A stretch of 41,435 nucleotides of DNA from a virus. The stretch covers positions 1-41,435 of IMG/VR virus record IMGVR_UViG_3300032116_000474. One strand, written 5' to 3'. The position numbers and the translations under genes were made by a program. Positions within the stretch are counted from its first letter, which is position 1, and each line of letters opens with the position of its first letter. This document shows positions 31,530 through 38,638 of the stretch, in pieces. The notes under the pieces were generated by a model. That model had not been told where the DNA came from, did no database searches, and saw only the letters and a program-made list of their open reading frames with translations.

Positions 31530-31921
31530 ATTCCGTTCTCCTCCATATACTTAAGTCTTTCTTCTGTGTCCTTTACAGGACCACCTTCGTCTTCCCATTT
31601 TTCCCAATACGGAATTCCATCTTCATCGTAATCTGATCCAAGTCTACTCAACAACTCTTGAGTTTCTGGATCTATTTTCCAAGCCTCCATATCTAAGGTG
31701 TAATAAGTTCCCCACCATGTATAAGGCTTATTTAAATAATGCCAGACTTTGCTATGAAATTTAAAACGGTATCTAAGGTTATTATCCTCCTGTAAATCAA
31801 ATGCTTTAACTAAACTATTAGAAGCAACTTCTCCACACAGATTTCCTATCCATCGTAATGGTAGTATCTTAGTCTTCTGAATCTTTTGTGATTTGCTGAG
31901 GAACCCATCTGAGTTTTCCAT
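31526..31921 (-). CDS. Unknown protein (131 aa)
   Basis: Trp/Tyr-rich middle (VWHYLNKPYTWWGTYYTLD) and acidic tail (EDEGGPVKDTEERLKY). No family recognised. It overlaps the upstream ORF by 53 bp, so its start may be wrong by some codons. Confidence 0.72.
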   Translation of the reverse strand: MENSDGFLSKSQKIQKTKILPLRWIGNLCGEVASNSLVKAFDLQEDNNLRYRFKFHSKVWHYLNKPYTWWGTYYTLDMEAWKIDPETQELLSRLGSDYDEDGIPYWEKWEDEGGPVKDTEERLKYMEENGI

Positions 31922-31985
31922 CTACATACATCCTTTCATATCCTAGGGCTTTCCAATCCATCTGCATAATTTTAGGTTCTTTCAT
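31869..31985 (-). CDS. Small protein (38 aa)
   Basis: MKEPKIMQMDWKALGYERMY then VDGKLRWVPQQ. Starts directly after the upstream stop (TAA then ATG). Fits the tightly packed order of this operon. Confidence 0.6.
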   Translation of the reverse strand: MKEPKIMQMDWKALGYERMYVDGKLRWVPQQITKDSED

Positions 31986-32219
31986 TTATTTTAACTTTAA
32001 CTGTAGTATTTGATCTGACATTTCTGGATATTCTTTAATTAGTCTATCTAGTATGTTGTTGTATCTTGTTTTATCTTTATAGTTTTTTGCGTATTCTAAT
32101 TTGACCAATATTTTCATTGCTTCTTTGGGCAGAGTGACATTTCTTGGTCTAACCCTTGTTCTATTTGCCAAAGCGGACTCTCTACCTGATTTCATTCCAT
32201 TTCCATTTCGCTGTCCCAT
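31986..32219 (-). CDS. Small basic protein, possibly DNA-binding
   Basis: 77 residues from ATG 32219; GTG 32231 also possible. RTRVRPRNVTLPKEAMKIL followed by helical, basic sequence (YNNILDRLIKEYPEMS) recalls ribbon-helix-helix regulators: a short strand VRPRNVTLP then two helices. Inference only. Confidence 0.72.
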   Translation of the reverse strand: MGQRNGNGMKSGRESALANRTRVRPRNVTLPKEAMKILVKLEYAKNYKDKTRYNNILDRLIKEYPEMSDQILQLKLK

Positions 32220-32287
32220 AAAATTAAACACTTAGTACACTGGATACCATCTTCACGCATATACCAGGTGTGGCTACATTCTTTCAT
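32192..32287 (-). CDS. Small zinc-ribbon-like protein (31 aa)
   Basis: KECSHTWYMREDGIQCTKC: CxH...CxxC. ATGA overlap upstream, overlaps the next gene's start downstream. Confidence 0.62.
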   Translation of the reverse strand: MKECSHTWYMREDGIQCTKCLILWDSEMEME

Positions 32288-32460
32288 TGTCTGTGTCTCT
32301 TTCTATTTCCATAACGACTCTTAACCTGTGCCTTAGCCTTATCTACAATAGATTTAGTAGCACACCATATATGTCCATCAGACATGGTTTGGTGAGTATC
32401 CCAAAAGGTATCGTCATCTTTATTAATTGTACAGCAGTTACCAGCCACCACAGCACTCAT
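32284..32460 (-). CDS. Small protein (58 aa)
   Basis: SAVVAGNCCTINKDDDTFWD, then a basic C-terminus (KSRYGNRKRHRQ). Overlaps the upstream gene by 23 bp and the next by an ATGA. Confidence 0.65.
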   Translation of the reverse strand: MSAVVAGNCCTINKDDDTFWDTHQTMSDGHIWCATKSIVDKAKAQVKSRYGNRKRHRQ

Positions 32461-32647
32461 TTCTTGTATGATATAGTCTAATCTTTGTCAAAATTTTGCG
32501 GGATGGAGCAAACAAATCTTCCTTACAACATCCACACTTCATATGCCATTCCTTAGCAAAGAAGTCATACACAGCACCCTTATGGTTAGCATACTTGTTG
32601 GCTACAAAGGTTTGGAATGGATCTGGTATTTCCATATTGATAATCAT
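32438..32647 (-). CDS. Small Cys-rich protein (69 aa)
   Basis: IPDPFQTFVANKYANHKGAV, WHMKCGCCKEDLF and ECCGGW. The CxCC...CC set suggests metal binding. ATGA overlap with the upstream gene. Confidence 0.72.
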   Translation of the reverse strand: MIINMEIPDPFQTFVANKYANHKGAVYDFFAKEWHMKCGCCKEDLFAPSRKILTKIRLYHTRNECCGGW

Positions 32648-32787
32648 AGTTTGGCTACAAACTGAGCAGCCATCTTTAAACCTTTAACCAAACCATCGTG
32701 GTAATCTTGGTTTTTGATCACTTTGGCAGTATCCCAAACCCTATAGGATTCTTTATTGAGTAGGTCAGATATCTCTTGATTAGTCAT
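32644..32787 (-). CDS. Small helical protein (47 aa), leaderless
   Basis: TNQEISDLLNKESYRVWDTA ... GLKMAAQFVAKL. First gene of an eight-gene overlapping operon reaching 31425. GATACT with TGG in front ends six bases before ATG. Confidence 0.68.
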   Translation of the reverse strand: MTNQEISDLLNKESYRVWDTAKVIKNQDYHDGLVKGLKMAAQFVAKL

Positions 32788-32793
32788 ATACCT

Positions 32794-32829
32794 AGTATCC
32801 CATATTTAGCACGGTATGTCAAGTATAAT
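32794..32829. promoter_or_regulatory. Divergent leaderless promoter pair
   Basis: Minus: TGG plus GATACT at 32802-32794. Plus: TATAAT at 32824-32829, preceded by ATGTCAAG. Each ends six bases before its ATG (32787, 32836). Confidence 0.78.
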
Positions 32830-32835
32830 GAGTCT

Positions 32836-33156
32836 ATGGATGAAGCAGTCTTATATATATTATACAGCCCAGCACATAAGGCTATCAAGATAGGCATATC
32901 AGATATCTCAGGTAGAAGGTTTGCAGCCCATAGGACCAAGGGTTGGATACTGATAAAATATTGGCATTTTTTTGAGCGGGATAGAGCAAGAGCAGTAGAA
33001 TCCCTAGTAGTACAAACACTTACTAAGAAGTATGGGTCTTTTCTGGATAAGGCAGATATGCCACAAGGAGGATATACGGAGACATTTGATGCATCCAAGA
33101 TAACTCGAAAAGGTTTGATCCGTATGGTCAATAGGGCTATAAAGCAGTCATCGTAA
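32836..33156 (+). CDS. GIY-YIG-like (T5orf172-type) protein
   Basis: 106 residues from ATG 32836 at the predicted +1; a longer frame from 32776 would start upstream of the promoter. AVLYILYSPAHKAIKIGISD (the GIY/YIG-equivalent strands), SGRRFAAHRTKGW (Arg) and RAVESLVVQTL (Glu) follow the compact GIY-YIG fold. Likely a DNA nuclease or DNA-binding relative. It reads towards the putative origin. Confidence 0.8.
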   Translation: MDEAVLYILYSPAHKAIKIGISDISGRRFAAHRTKGWILIKYWHFFERDRARAVESLVVQTLTKKYGSFLDKADMPQGGYTETFDASKITRKGLIRMVNRAIKQSS

Positions 33157-33182
33157 TCTTTATTTACCCTGGTTTTTTAGAG

Positions 33183-33236
33183 TTATCCACAGGTTGATAT
33201 GATGGTTTGGGATACTTATCCACAGGTTTATCCACA
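33183..33236 (+). other. Putative replication origin: three DnaA boxes
   Basis: Three perfect TTATCCACA boxes at 33183-33191, 33216-33224 and 33228-33236, all on the plus strand. They open the 449-bp stretch 33157-33605, which has no gene I can support. It also holds 10-bp AGTGGAG repeats, CAAACCTCATAT repeats and an AT-rich tract (~33480-33570). Suggests host DnaA binds here. Confidence 0.75.
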
Positions 33237-33273
33237 GATTAATCTTACTGATAATATTATTAGATAGGGTAGA

Positions 33274-33307
33274 AGTGGAGGATAGTGGAGAGTAGTGGAG
33301 AATGGAG
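33274..33307 (+). repeat. 10-bp tandem repeats (AGTGGAG)
   Basis: AGTGGAG recurs at 33274, 33284 and 33294, exactly one helical turn apart, with a partial fourth (AATGGAG, 33301). Iteron-like, next to the DnaA boxes. Confidence 0.8.
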
Positions 33308-33340
33308 CGCTTTTAAAGAGGGCTTCGTAATCCCTGGGGC

Positions 33341-33408
33341 CAAACCTCATATCCCCAAACCTTCAAACCTCATATACCACATATGCCCGATATTGTCAAA
33401 CCTCATAT
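33341..33408 (+). repeat. Direct repeats CAAACCTCATAT
   Basis: Copies at 33341, 33364 and 33397. The reverse form AGGTTTG also recurs across 33415-34020. Likely protein-binding sites of the origin or of a regulator. Confidence 0.75.
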
Positions 33409-33605
33409 CCCATTGTAAGGTTTGGGCATTATACATGCAAAACCTTGGTTTGTCAAGTCCTTATATGCATGATTTTGCCCATAAAAAAATCCCCAAATTC
33501 AGGGAAATTTATTCGAATTTCGTAATAAAAATATATAAAGGTTTGTTATTTATTTAAAAAATATAGAAAACCAGGAGACAAGGTTTGTCTATTCTATATA
33601 GGGTA

Positions 33606-33812
33606 TTAGTTTGTATCTTCTTGTGTCCCGCGCTTTTGCGCCGTTGGATCAAGCGCTGCGCCCTTGCCCAAAAAGTCGGGGGTAAAGGAAAAATAGTTAG
33701 ACAAACCTATAGTATGAGTAATAGATACAAAGGAGTTCCACATAGAATCAGAAAAGGTTTGATATCCTTTAGGATCTCTTTTAGCATATGCTGCAAAGTG
33801 TCTTGGGCTCAT
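33606..33812 (-). CDS. Unknown protein inside origin region, leaderless
   Basis: 68 residues: MSPRHFAAYAKRDPKGYQTF, then SITHTIGLSNYFSFTPDFLG and a polar tail. TATAAT ends six bases before ATG, as in the other leaderless genes, which is the main reason to accept it. No family recognised. Confidence 0.55.
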   Translation of the reverse strand: MSPRHFAAYAKRDPKGYQTFSDSMWNSFVSITHTIGLSNYFSFTPDFLGKGAALDPTAQKRGTQEDTN

Positions 33813-33818
33813 AGATAT

Positions 33819-33824
33819 ATTATA
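33819..33824 (-). promoter_or_regulatory. -10 box TATAAT, leaderless
   Basis: Preceded by GTG on the minus strand, as at 24467 and 31063; six bases before ATG 33812. Confidence 0.65.
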
Positions 33825-33872
33825 CACCCGATATAAGGTTTGACATATAAAGGTTTGTATGGTATAAGGTTT

Positions 33873-33983
33873 GGTATGGGGAAAAGAAATCGTTCTTCGT
33901 AATGTCTTTGGTACGGGGAAAAGAATCCGTCCTTCGTAATACCCCTGGTATGGGGAAAAATTTTTCTCTTTCGTAATCTAATT
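33873..33983 (+). repeat. Three 37-bp tandem repeats
   Basis: Units start at 33873, 33910 and 33947, each beginning GGTAYGGGGAAAA and containing TCGTAAT at the same offset (33897, 33934, 33971). The period is exactly 37 bp. The rest of 33813-34089 holds GGTTTG repeats and a GACGTC palindrome but no gene I can support. Confidence 0.88.
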
Positions 33984-34089
33984 TTTTAGAAAATATGGTT
34001 TGTCTGGTTTGTCCAATTTGATATGATTTGACGTCGGACGTCCCATAGCCCCAGGCTTTTGTCAAGCCCAGGGATCAAGGATAAGATAG

Positions 34090-34383
34090 TTACTCTGGAA
34101 GCGTTTCTCCAGGGTTTTTCTTGTTGTATGCAAAAACCAAGATTGCTCCTAGTGATACATCCTGCTCAGTAATCTTAAAAACCTCATCAACCTCTGCCTC
34201 TGTTATTTCTAACAAATCAAAGAACATCTGTGTTGTTTCTAAAATGTATTGCTCTCCTAGTGGAGTTGTTTCCTTTACCAAACCATTTGCTTGGCAATAG
34301 GCTAAAGGCAATCCAATGTCGTTGTAATCTACAAACGCACTGAATTCCTCGTCCTCTTTAAACTCCAGCCATAGCGTTGCCAT
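34090..34383 (-). CDS. Unknown acidic protein (97 aa)
   Basis: From ATG 34383 (AGCAGG in front); TTG 34410 is an alternative. LWLEFKEDEEFSAFVDYNDI and FFDLLEITEAEVDEVFKITE; mostly helical, acidic. No family recognised. Last gene of a two-gene unit. Confidence 0.75.
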   Translation of the reverse strand: MATLWLEFKEDEEFSAFVDYNDIGLPLAYCQANGLVKETTPLGEQYILETTQMFFDLLEITEAEVDEVFKITEQDVSLGAILVFAYNKKNPGETLPE

Positions 34384-34393
34384 TATGCCTGCT

Positions 34394-34630
34394 TTATCTG
34401 CGAAATCCAATTTGTGGTCCTTTCATCTCTAACATAAGTTTATCATACTCTTCCATTGCTGTCAAACCCAATACTTCAAATCTGTGGTAATTTATTAGTG
34501 GTAGGTTTCTTACTAAGTAAAATCCTACTCTTTCTAAATCTACCGCAAAATCTTGGGTAAGGAGTCTGCCTAATTGTTCTGCTGTTCTTGTTTCTTTATT
34601 GTGCGTTGGTCTGCGTATTGAATAAGCCAT
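34394..34630 (-). CDS. Unknown protein (78 aa)
   Basis: From ATG 34630, after GGGAGGG. MAYSIRRPTHNKETRTAEQL, then VDLERVGFYLVRNLPLINYH and EEYDKLMLEM. No family recognised. Own promoter TGGTACAAT. Confidence 0.78.
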   Translation of the reverse strand: MAYSIRRPTHNKETRTAEQLGRLLTQDFAVDLERVGFYLVRNLPLINYHRFEVLGLTAMEEYDKLMLEMKGPQIGFRR

Positions 34631-34647
34631 AGTCCCTCCCTTACTCC

Positions 34648-34656
34648 ATTGTACCA
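34648..34656 (-). promoter_or_regulatory. Extended -10 promoter TGGTACAAT
   Basis: Minus strand, about 17 bases before ATG 34630, directly after the upstream terminator. Confidence 0.75.
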
Positions 34657-34699
34657 AAAAAGTTGAGGGGGCGCAAGGTAGGCAAAAACCCTACGCCCC
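34656..34699 (-). terminator. Terminator of the minus operon
   Basis: Reading leftwards, GGGGCGTAGG pairs with CCTA...CGCCCC (stem 34699-34668), followed by TTTTTT. It closes the unit that ends at 34729. Confidence 0.75.
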
Positions 34700-34728
34700 A
34701 CTCGTTATTAGTCTAGGGGACCCACTCC

Positions 34729-35085
34729 CTAGATCTGCCCAGACAAAACTGGTAGATATGCATCCACAAATTTATCAAACGGTACCGATACATTATCAGT
34801 AACAGTCTTAGTGATGAAATCGACTAGGACGGTGGTCTCACCTAAGTCTAGGCCATCATTGTCAATTGCATAGATTCCAAACCCTGTCTCTTCGAGAATA
34901 CTATCTTGAATAAGGTAACTAATAATCATCCTAGTTCCATATGCTGAATCTGTCCAGCGGGGCTTTGAATGTTGCAGCGCCATTGCTAGGTCCCGCTGCC
35001 ATTCAGTCTCACCCCAGTGGCTGTAGAGTACTACCCTAGGGCCCTTCTCACTGTCTTGAAATACATAGTTAATCCGTGCTCCCAT
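34729..35085 (-). CDS. Unknown phage protein (118 aa)
   Basis: AAGGAG lies nine bases before ATG. RINYVFQDSEKGPRVVLYSH with WGETEWQRDLAMAL; alpha/beta; no family named. TAATG overlap with the gene upstream. Confidence 0.78.
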   Translation of the reverse strand: MGARINYVFQDSEKGPRVVLYSHWGETEWQRDLAMALQHSKPRWTDSAYGTRMIISYLIQDSILEETGFGIYAIDNDGLDLGETTVLVDFITKTVTDNVSVPFDKFVDAYLPVLSGQI

Positions 35086-35231
35086 TATTCTTGCTCCTTA
35101 AAAGATACGATTGATAGTTGGTTTAATATTTCTCTGCAAAGGTCTGCCTCATTATCTGACTCAGCCTCGTATGTAAAATGCATATAGTCACCTGTGGGTT
35201 CGAATATTACTTCTACTGTGTATTCGTTCAT
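35085..35231 (-). CDS. Small protein (48 aa)
   Basis: NEYTVEVIFEPTGDYMHFTY then an acidic helix ADLCREILNQLSIV. TAATG overlaps with both neighbours. Confidence 0.68.
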   Translation of the reverse strand: MNEYTVEVIFEPTGDYMHFTYEAESDNEADLCREILNQLSIVSFKEQE

Positions 35232-35770
35232 TATCGTAGGTCAAACCAAGTATTGCCTAGTAGTTCAGGGTCTACTTCTTTGAGTTCTTCTACTTCATTT
35301 GTTGGGTTGTCATTCATTTTTGTCTCCTTTGTTGTTAGTCCTACTAGGGTTAGTTCATCAAGTGTAGCACATTCTGTGCATTTTTCCAAATCGTGGTCTT
35401 GGAAGGCATCTCTAATAAGATTATCAGGGTCTTCCAGTTCTGCATTACAGTTCTCGCAGAAGTACCACTGTACTCCTACTTGAATCTGAATCGTGGTATT
35501 AGGTGGGCACGGTACCTCAGTAATGAAGTATCCCAATCTATTTACAAATCCCCAGCCAGACCAGATATAAGAGCCACCGTCATCACCGTCGCCATACATC
35601 CAGATTTTGTCAGGGGATTGAGATTTAACAAACTCTACCTCATCACCATATGTCTCAAACATAATGCCACCCTCACCATTGTCAAAGGAGGCATTACTGT
35701 CTATATGGTTATTGATTGGTTTGTATGTAGTTAACCATTCATCAAAGTCCATTTCAATGAAGTTATCCAT
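35231..35770 (-). CDS. Zinc-ribbon protein, unknown
   Basis: 179 residues from ATG 35770, which overlaps the upstream stop by eight bases. N-terminal MDFDEWLTTYKPINNHID; middle IWMYGDGDDGGSYIWSGWGF; FCENCNAELEDP and EKCTECATLDEL form a CxxC...CxxC zinc site. Acidic C-terminus. Function unknown. Confidence 0.78.
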   Translation of the reverse strand: MDNFIEMDFDEWLTTYKPINNHIDSNASFDNGEGGIMFETYGDEVEFVKSQSPDKIWMYGDGDDGGSYIWSGWGFVNRLGYFITEVPCPPNTTIQIQVGVQWYFCENCNAELEDPDNLIRDAFQDHDLEKCTECATLDELTLVGLTTKETKMNDNPTNEVEELKEVDPELLGNTWFDLR

Positions 35771-36035
35771 TCTTCTTTGTCCTGTCATTGATAGCAAACG
35801 ATAGTTGGTATGTCAGGGCATATACCCAAGAGAGAGCGTCCATTTGGCCTTCCCAATACTTACGCTCCATAGAATCCATTGCCTCTTCTGTGTACTCTTC
35901 TTGTTCTACTGCGGCATTGTATTCTTTTTCAGCCTCATACATAAGGTTCTTAAGTTCTCCGTGGAGGATGTCAGTACCTGATTCTCCAAGGTCAACGAGT
36001 TTCTGTAGTCGTGGTTCTAGGTGTGTGGTTATCAT
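35763..36035 (-). CDS. Helical protein (90 aa)
   Basis: TTHLEPRLQKLVDLGESGTD, then a long charged helix (EAEKEYNAAVEQEEYTEEAM). No family recognised. TAATG overlap upstream. Confidence 0.75.
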   Translation of the reverse strand: MITTHLEPRLQKLVDLGESGTDILHGELKNLMYEAEKEYNAAVEQEEYTEEAMDSMERKYWEGQMDALSWVYALTYQLSFAINDRTKKNG

Positions 36036-36241
36036 TACTCTATATTACCCTCTAGCACTGACAAAAAGTGGTAGCAAGCAAGAATCTGTCCAGTAGTGGA
36101 AACATCTTCTAACTCTAAGTCCTTATACTCATCTGAGTCAAGGTCATCAATAAATCCCATTTGCTTCTCTAGTTCCTCAGAGTCTTGCTGTAGTGATATA
36201 AGATGTATTCTGATGTACTCTTCAAATGTTTCTAGATTCAT
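36035..36241 (-). CDS. Acidic helical protein (68 aa)
   Basis: From ATG 36241, ATGA overlap. NLETFEEYIRIHLISLQQDS, then DDLDSDEYKDLELEDVSTTG. Unknown. Confidence 0.75.
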   Translation of the reverse strand: MNLETFEEYIRIHLISLQQDSEELEKQMGFIDDLDSDEYKDLELEDVSTTGQILACYHFLSVLEGNIE

Positions 36242-36480
36242 TTTGTGTGCCACTCTCCTAGTTCAGGGACAAATACATTTTCCTCAATAGTCCAATCAGC
36301 ATTATCCCAATGAATAATGTCATCCATAATGGGAGCAATCTTGTCTATAAAGGTTTGCATAATTGCTTCTGCGTGTTCCCTGCTTTTTGCCTCAATACGC
36401 ACAATAGGAATATCAAGGTCGCAGGAGTAGTAGGGTTGTAGCATTGGGTCTGTCATTGTAGTTCCTTCTGTAGTGGTCAT
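36238..36480 (-). CDS. Small protein (80 aa), leaderless or short-leader
   Basis: ATG 36480 is at the predicted +1, but ATG 36456 has AAGGA six bases upstream, so two starts are possible from one promoter. SCDLDIPIVRIEAKSREHAE, then IHWDNADWTIEENVF. Heads the operon down to 34729. Confidence 0.78.
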   Translation of the reverse strand: MTTTEGTTMTDPMLQPYYSCDLDIPIVRIEAKSREHAEAIMQTFIDKIAPIMDDIIHWDNADWTIEENVFVPELGEWHTK

Positions 36481-36483
36481 ATA

Positions 36484-36711
36484 TTAATTATAGGGGTTGC
36501 TGTTGATTTTTACAAGTTGACGGGGTGTGATGTTGGTCACAGGGATACTTTCTCCATTAGATCCATATACCGTTGCATCTGAGCAACCAACATTAACTAG
36601 ATTAGGAGACCCACAGGAGCACCAGCCTCGGTAGTCAGTTAAATTTTTCAGGGTAGTAATCTCAGTAAGTGCATCACAATCATTACATACATAATCATAC
36701 TTAGTCCACAT
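36484..36711 (-). CDS. Zinc-ribbon protein (75 aa)
   Basis: From ATG 36711 (GGGAGC five bases upstream). YDYVCNDCDALTEITTLKN and WCSCGSPNLVNVG: CxxC...CxC, resembling FmdB-like ribbons. C-terminal NITPRQLVKIN. Confidence 0.75.
   Translation of the reverse strand: MWTKYDYVCNDCDALTEITTLKNLTDYRGWCSCGSPNLVNVGCSDATVYGSNGESIPVTNITPRQLVKINSNPYN
36487..36515 (-). promoter_or_regulatory. Promoter TTGTAA-N17-TATAAT, leaderless
   Basis: -10 at 36492-36487, -35 at 36515-36510; six bases from -10 to ATG 36480. Lies inside the 3' end of the upstream gene. Lacks the TGTCAG box of the other right-end promoters. Confidence 0.75.
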
Positions 36712-36871
36712 AGTCTTGCTCCCAGTAATGTACGATAGTCTTAATAGTAGTATGGATATGGCAGTCGCAATCTTCCCCACCCATATTCTCGTGAAACTCA
36801 AAGTGGTTTAGATTATCTTCATATATCATAGTAATGAGTTCATCTATAGTGTATGGTTTGGTTTGGGTCAT
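36701..36871 (-). CDS. Small acidic Cys/His protein (56 aa)
   Basis: YTIDELITMIYEDNLNHFEF, then GGEDCDCHIHTTI with CxCxIH, a possible metal site. ATGA overlap upstream and 11-bp overlap downstream. Confidence 0.68.
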   Translation of the reverse strand: MTQTKPYTIDELITMIYEDNLNHFEFHENMGGEDCDCHIHTTIKTIVHYWEQDYVD

Positions 36872-37086
36872 ACATATTCCTTTTCATAGGCAGGGAGTGA
36901 TGTTACTGTCAATTCTAACACCTGTGTAGGGTATCTGTCAAGCAACCAATTAACTGCTTCTCCAGCAGTTTTGAAATCAGTAGCAGTGCTACTATTTCCG
37001 TAGTTATGGATAGTTGCTTCCCAGCAGTCAACACCACCAGGAGAGCAGGCATAGTTCATTTCGTATATTTCTACTTTTAGGGTCAT
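36868..37086 (-). CDS. Small protein (72 aa), leaderless
   Basis: TLKVEIYEMNYACSPGGVDC, then AGEAVNWLLDRYPTQVLEL. First gene of a three-gene operon, ATG at +1 of the promoter at 37093. Confidence 0.8.
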   Translation of the reverse strand: MTLKVEIYEMNYACSPGGVDCWEATIHNYGNSSTATDFKTAGEAVNWLLDRYPTQVLELTVTSLPAYEKEYV

Positions 37087-37092
37087 AGATTA

Positions 37093-37121
37093 ATTATAGC
37101 GGAAGGGTCTGACAAATGCAA
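37093..37121 (-). promoter_or_regulatory. TGTCAG-class promoter, leaderless
   Basis: TTGCAT-N17-TATAAT, with TGTCAG (37114-37109) ending 10 bp before the -10 box. Six bases to ATG 37086. Confidence 0.85.
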
Positions 37122-37127
37122 GGTTTG

Positions 37128-37193
37128 GGGAAAAAATATTCCCTATCGTAAAGAAATTTTGGGAAAAATATCACCCTATCGTAAAGTTATTTT
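37128..37193 (+). repeat. Two 33-bp tandem repeats, related to the 37-bp array
   Basis: GGG(G)AAAAA ... CCCTATCGTAAAG occurs twice with a 33-bp period (TCGTAA at 37146 and 37179). Same order of elements as the 37-bp repeats near the origin. A GCCGACGTCCG palindrome lies just beyond. Confidence 0.82.
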
Positions 37194-37269
37194 ATTAAAA
37201 ATGTTGTGTGATGCAGGTCACAGCCGACGTCCGAAATTTTTATGCATTGCATTGCATTTTTATTTATTG

Positions 37270-37343
37270 CGATCCGTACGGGACTTGAACCCGTGACCTC
37301 CACCGTGACAGGGTGGCGAACTAACCAACTATTCTAACGGACC
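37270..37343 (-). tRNA. tRNA-Asp (GTC)
   Basis: Acceptor GGTCCGT/ACGGATC, anticodon stem CCACC/GGTGG with loop CTGTCAC, T arm ACGGG-TTCAAGT-CCCGT. CCA not encoded. Confidence 0.95.
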
Positions 37344-37348
37344 TAATA

Positions 37349-37380
37349 GTGAGCAGTTTTTGCATCCACTTGCTCAGGTG
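37349..37380. repeat. Dispersed hairpin repeat, copy B
   Basis: GTGAGCAGTTTTTG ... TGCTCAGGTG between tRNA-Asp and the DUF932 gene. TGAGCA/TGCTCA pair; a T-rich tract follows on the plus strand. Confidence 0.75.
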
Positions 37381-37399
37381 GCATTTATTTATTTTTTTA

Positions 37400-38413
37400 T
37401 TATGCGCTAGTTAATTCACGCACAATTTTTAGTAAGCGATTTTTTTCTGCTGTAATAGCAGGGTCAAAACCGCTTGCGCTTGCAAGAATTGATTCGTTAG
37501 AATTACCTCTTGCAGACCTGTGCCAGTCGAGGCGTTCAGTTAGTGCATTGAAAGCACCCCACGCATTACCAGCAATCATTCCGTTAAACTCGCCTGTGTA
37601 GATGTCATTGATAACATCAACCTTGTTTTCCCACTTCTTGAAAGCACCCTTAGAATCCTTTTCAGGCTTTGGGTATGCAGCAAGAATAATGTCGTTAAAC
37701 ATTTGTGCAGAAACTTCTTTTTCAATCATAGCCTTAGCCATAAGGTCAAAAGAATCCATATACTTATGAGCAAGCCCAAGAGTTTCACGAGCAACGGCAA
37801 CTTTACCAGAAGCAGTCTGAGTGTGGCGAATCTTGAAAGATTGCTTGACACCATTCTTTTTCTTAGTAGTGTTTAGTGCAAGATTGAGAGTGTTAGCGCA
37901 CACTACACGAACAGGTGTAATGCTTGCTTGAATTGCAATAGAGCCGTCGTGTGATGTGTTGATAAGTAAATAAGTCTTTACCTTATCTGCAACACCATTA
38001 GGGTCAAGAATTGTTTCACGCTCTAGTGCTAATGCACCGAATACGACACGACCACCCTTGATTGAGCCAGCAGTTTCCCAACGACCACCGCCGTCTAGGA
38101 TATTATCACCGAATGAAAATAAATCTTCATTCTGCATTGGGTGATAACGCTCACCAACGACACCAAGAATGTCTGTCTGTGTGTTATCTGTTGGATTGGT
38201 ACGCAAGACATATTGGTAAGCCTTATCGCTTGTTAAGTGTGCGGGTGTTTCTAAATCTTCAAGGCGAACATTCCACCCATCAAGATTTGCCAATGAAAGC
38301 ATTTCCGCTGTTGTTTTTTCCTCAGTGAATACTGTACCTAATCCGTGCCAAGCAGGTTCTCTGAATGAGGCGAATGAAGCAGTTCCATTTTGTGTTTCGA
38401 TTTCGTGAGCCAC
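37400..38413 (-). CDS. DUF932 (phage/plasmid-like) protein
   Basis: 337 residues from GTG 38413, after AGAAGGAA; a longer frame reads through the leader and promoter. EPAWHGLGTVF at the N-terminus, LGVVGERYHPMQNEDLFSF, VCANTLNLAL and SFKIRHTQ are DUF932/TIGR03299 landmarks. Widespread on phages and plasmids; function not established, possibly in DNA metabolism. One of five single genes with a TGTCAG promoter and an AACAGAAA leader. Confidence 0.92.
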   Translation of the reverse strand: MAHEIETQNGTASFASFREPAWHGLGTVFTEEKTTAEMLSLANLDGWNVRLEDLETPAHLTSDKAYQYVLRTNPTDNTQTDILGVVGERYHPMQNEDLFSFGDNILDGGGRWETAGSIKGGRVVFGALALERETILDPNGVADKVKTYLLINTSHDGSIAIQASITPVRVVCANTLNLALNTTKKKNGVKQSFKIRHTQTASGKVAVARETLGLAHKYMDSFDLMAKAMIEKEVSAQMFNDIILAAYPKPEKDSKGAFKKWENKVDVINDIYTGEFNGMIAGNAWGAFNALTERLDWHRSARGNSNESILASASGFDPAITAEKNRLLKIVRELTSA

Positions 38414-38445
38414 GATTTCCTTCTTTCTGTTGTGTTGATATTTCA

Positions 38446-38474
38446 AGTATAGCAGGACTGACTGACATATGCAA
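38446..38474 (-). promoter_or_regulatory. TGTCAG-class promoter
   Basis: TTGCAT-N17-TATACT with TGTCAG (38467-38462) 10 bp before the -10 box; leader contains AACAGAAAGAAGG. The bases 38475-38638 hold a CTTGACA/GACGTC module (38544-38577) and no gene. Confidence 0.85.
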
Positions 38475-38638
38475 ATCGGGATAGTTAAACATAGACAATC
38501 TGGACATTTTCACTGTGATCTTAATTACACTACGGCGTGTCGACTTGACAATGACTGGTCGGCGGGACGTCAAAATTTTGAGGGAAAAATTAAAGCAGTT
38601 TTACATCGTGCTTAGGATGCATTCCCCTCACAGGAAAT

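Noticed and set aside
33820-34065. Minus-strand open frame across the 37-bp repeats
   Set aside because: Composed of repeat sequence; no ribosome binding site or -10 spacing, unlike its neighbour at 33606-33812.
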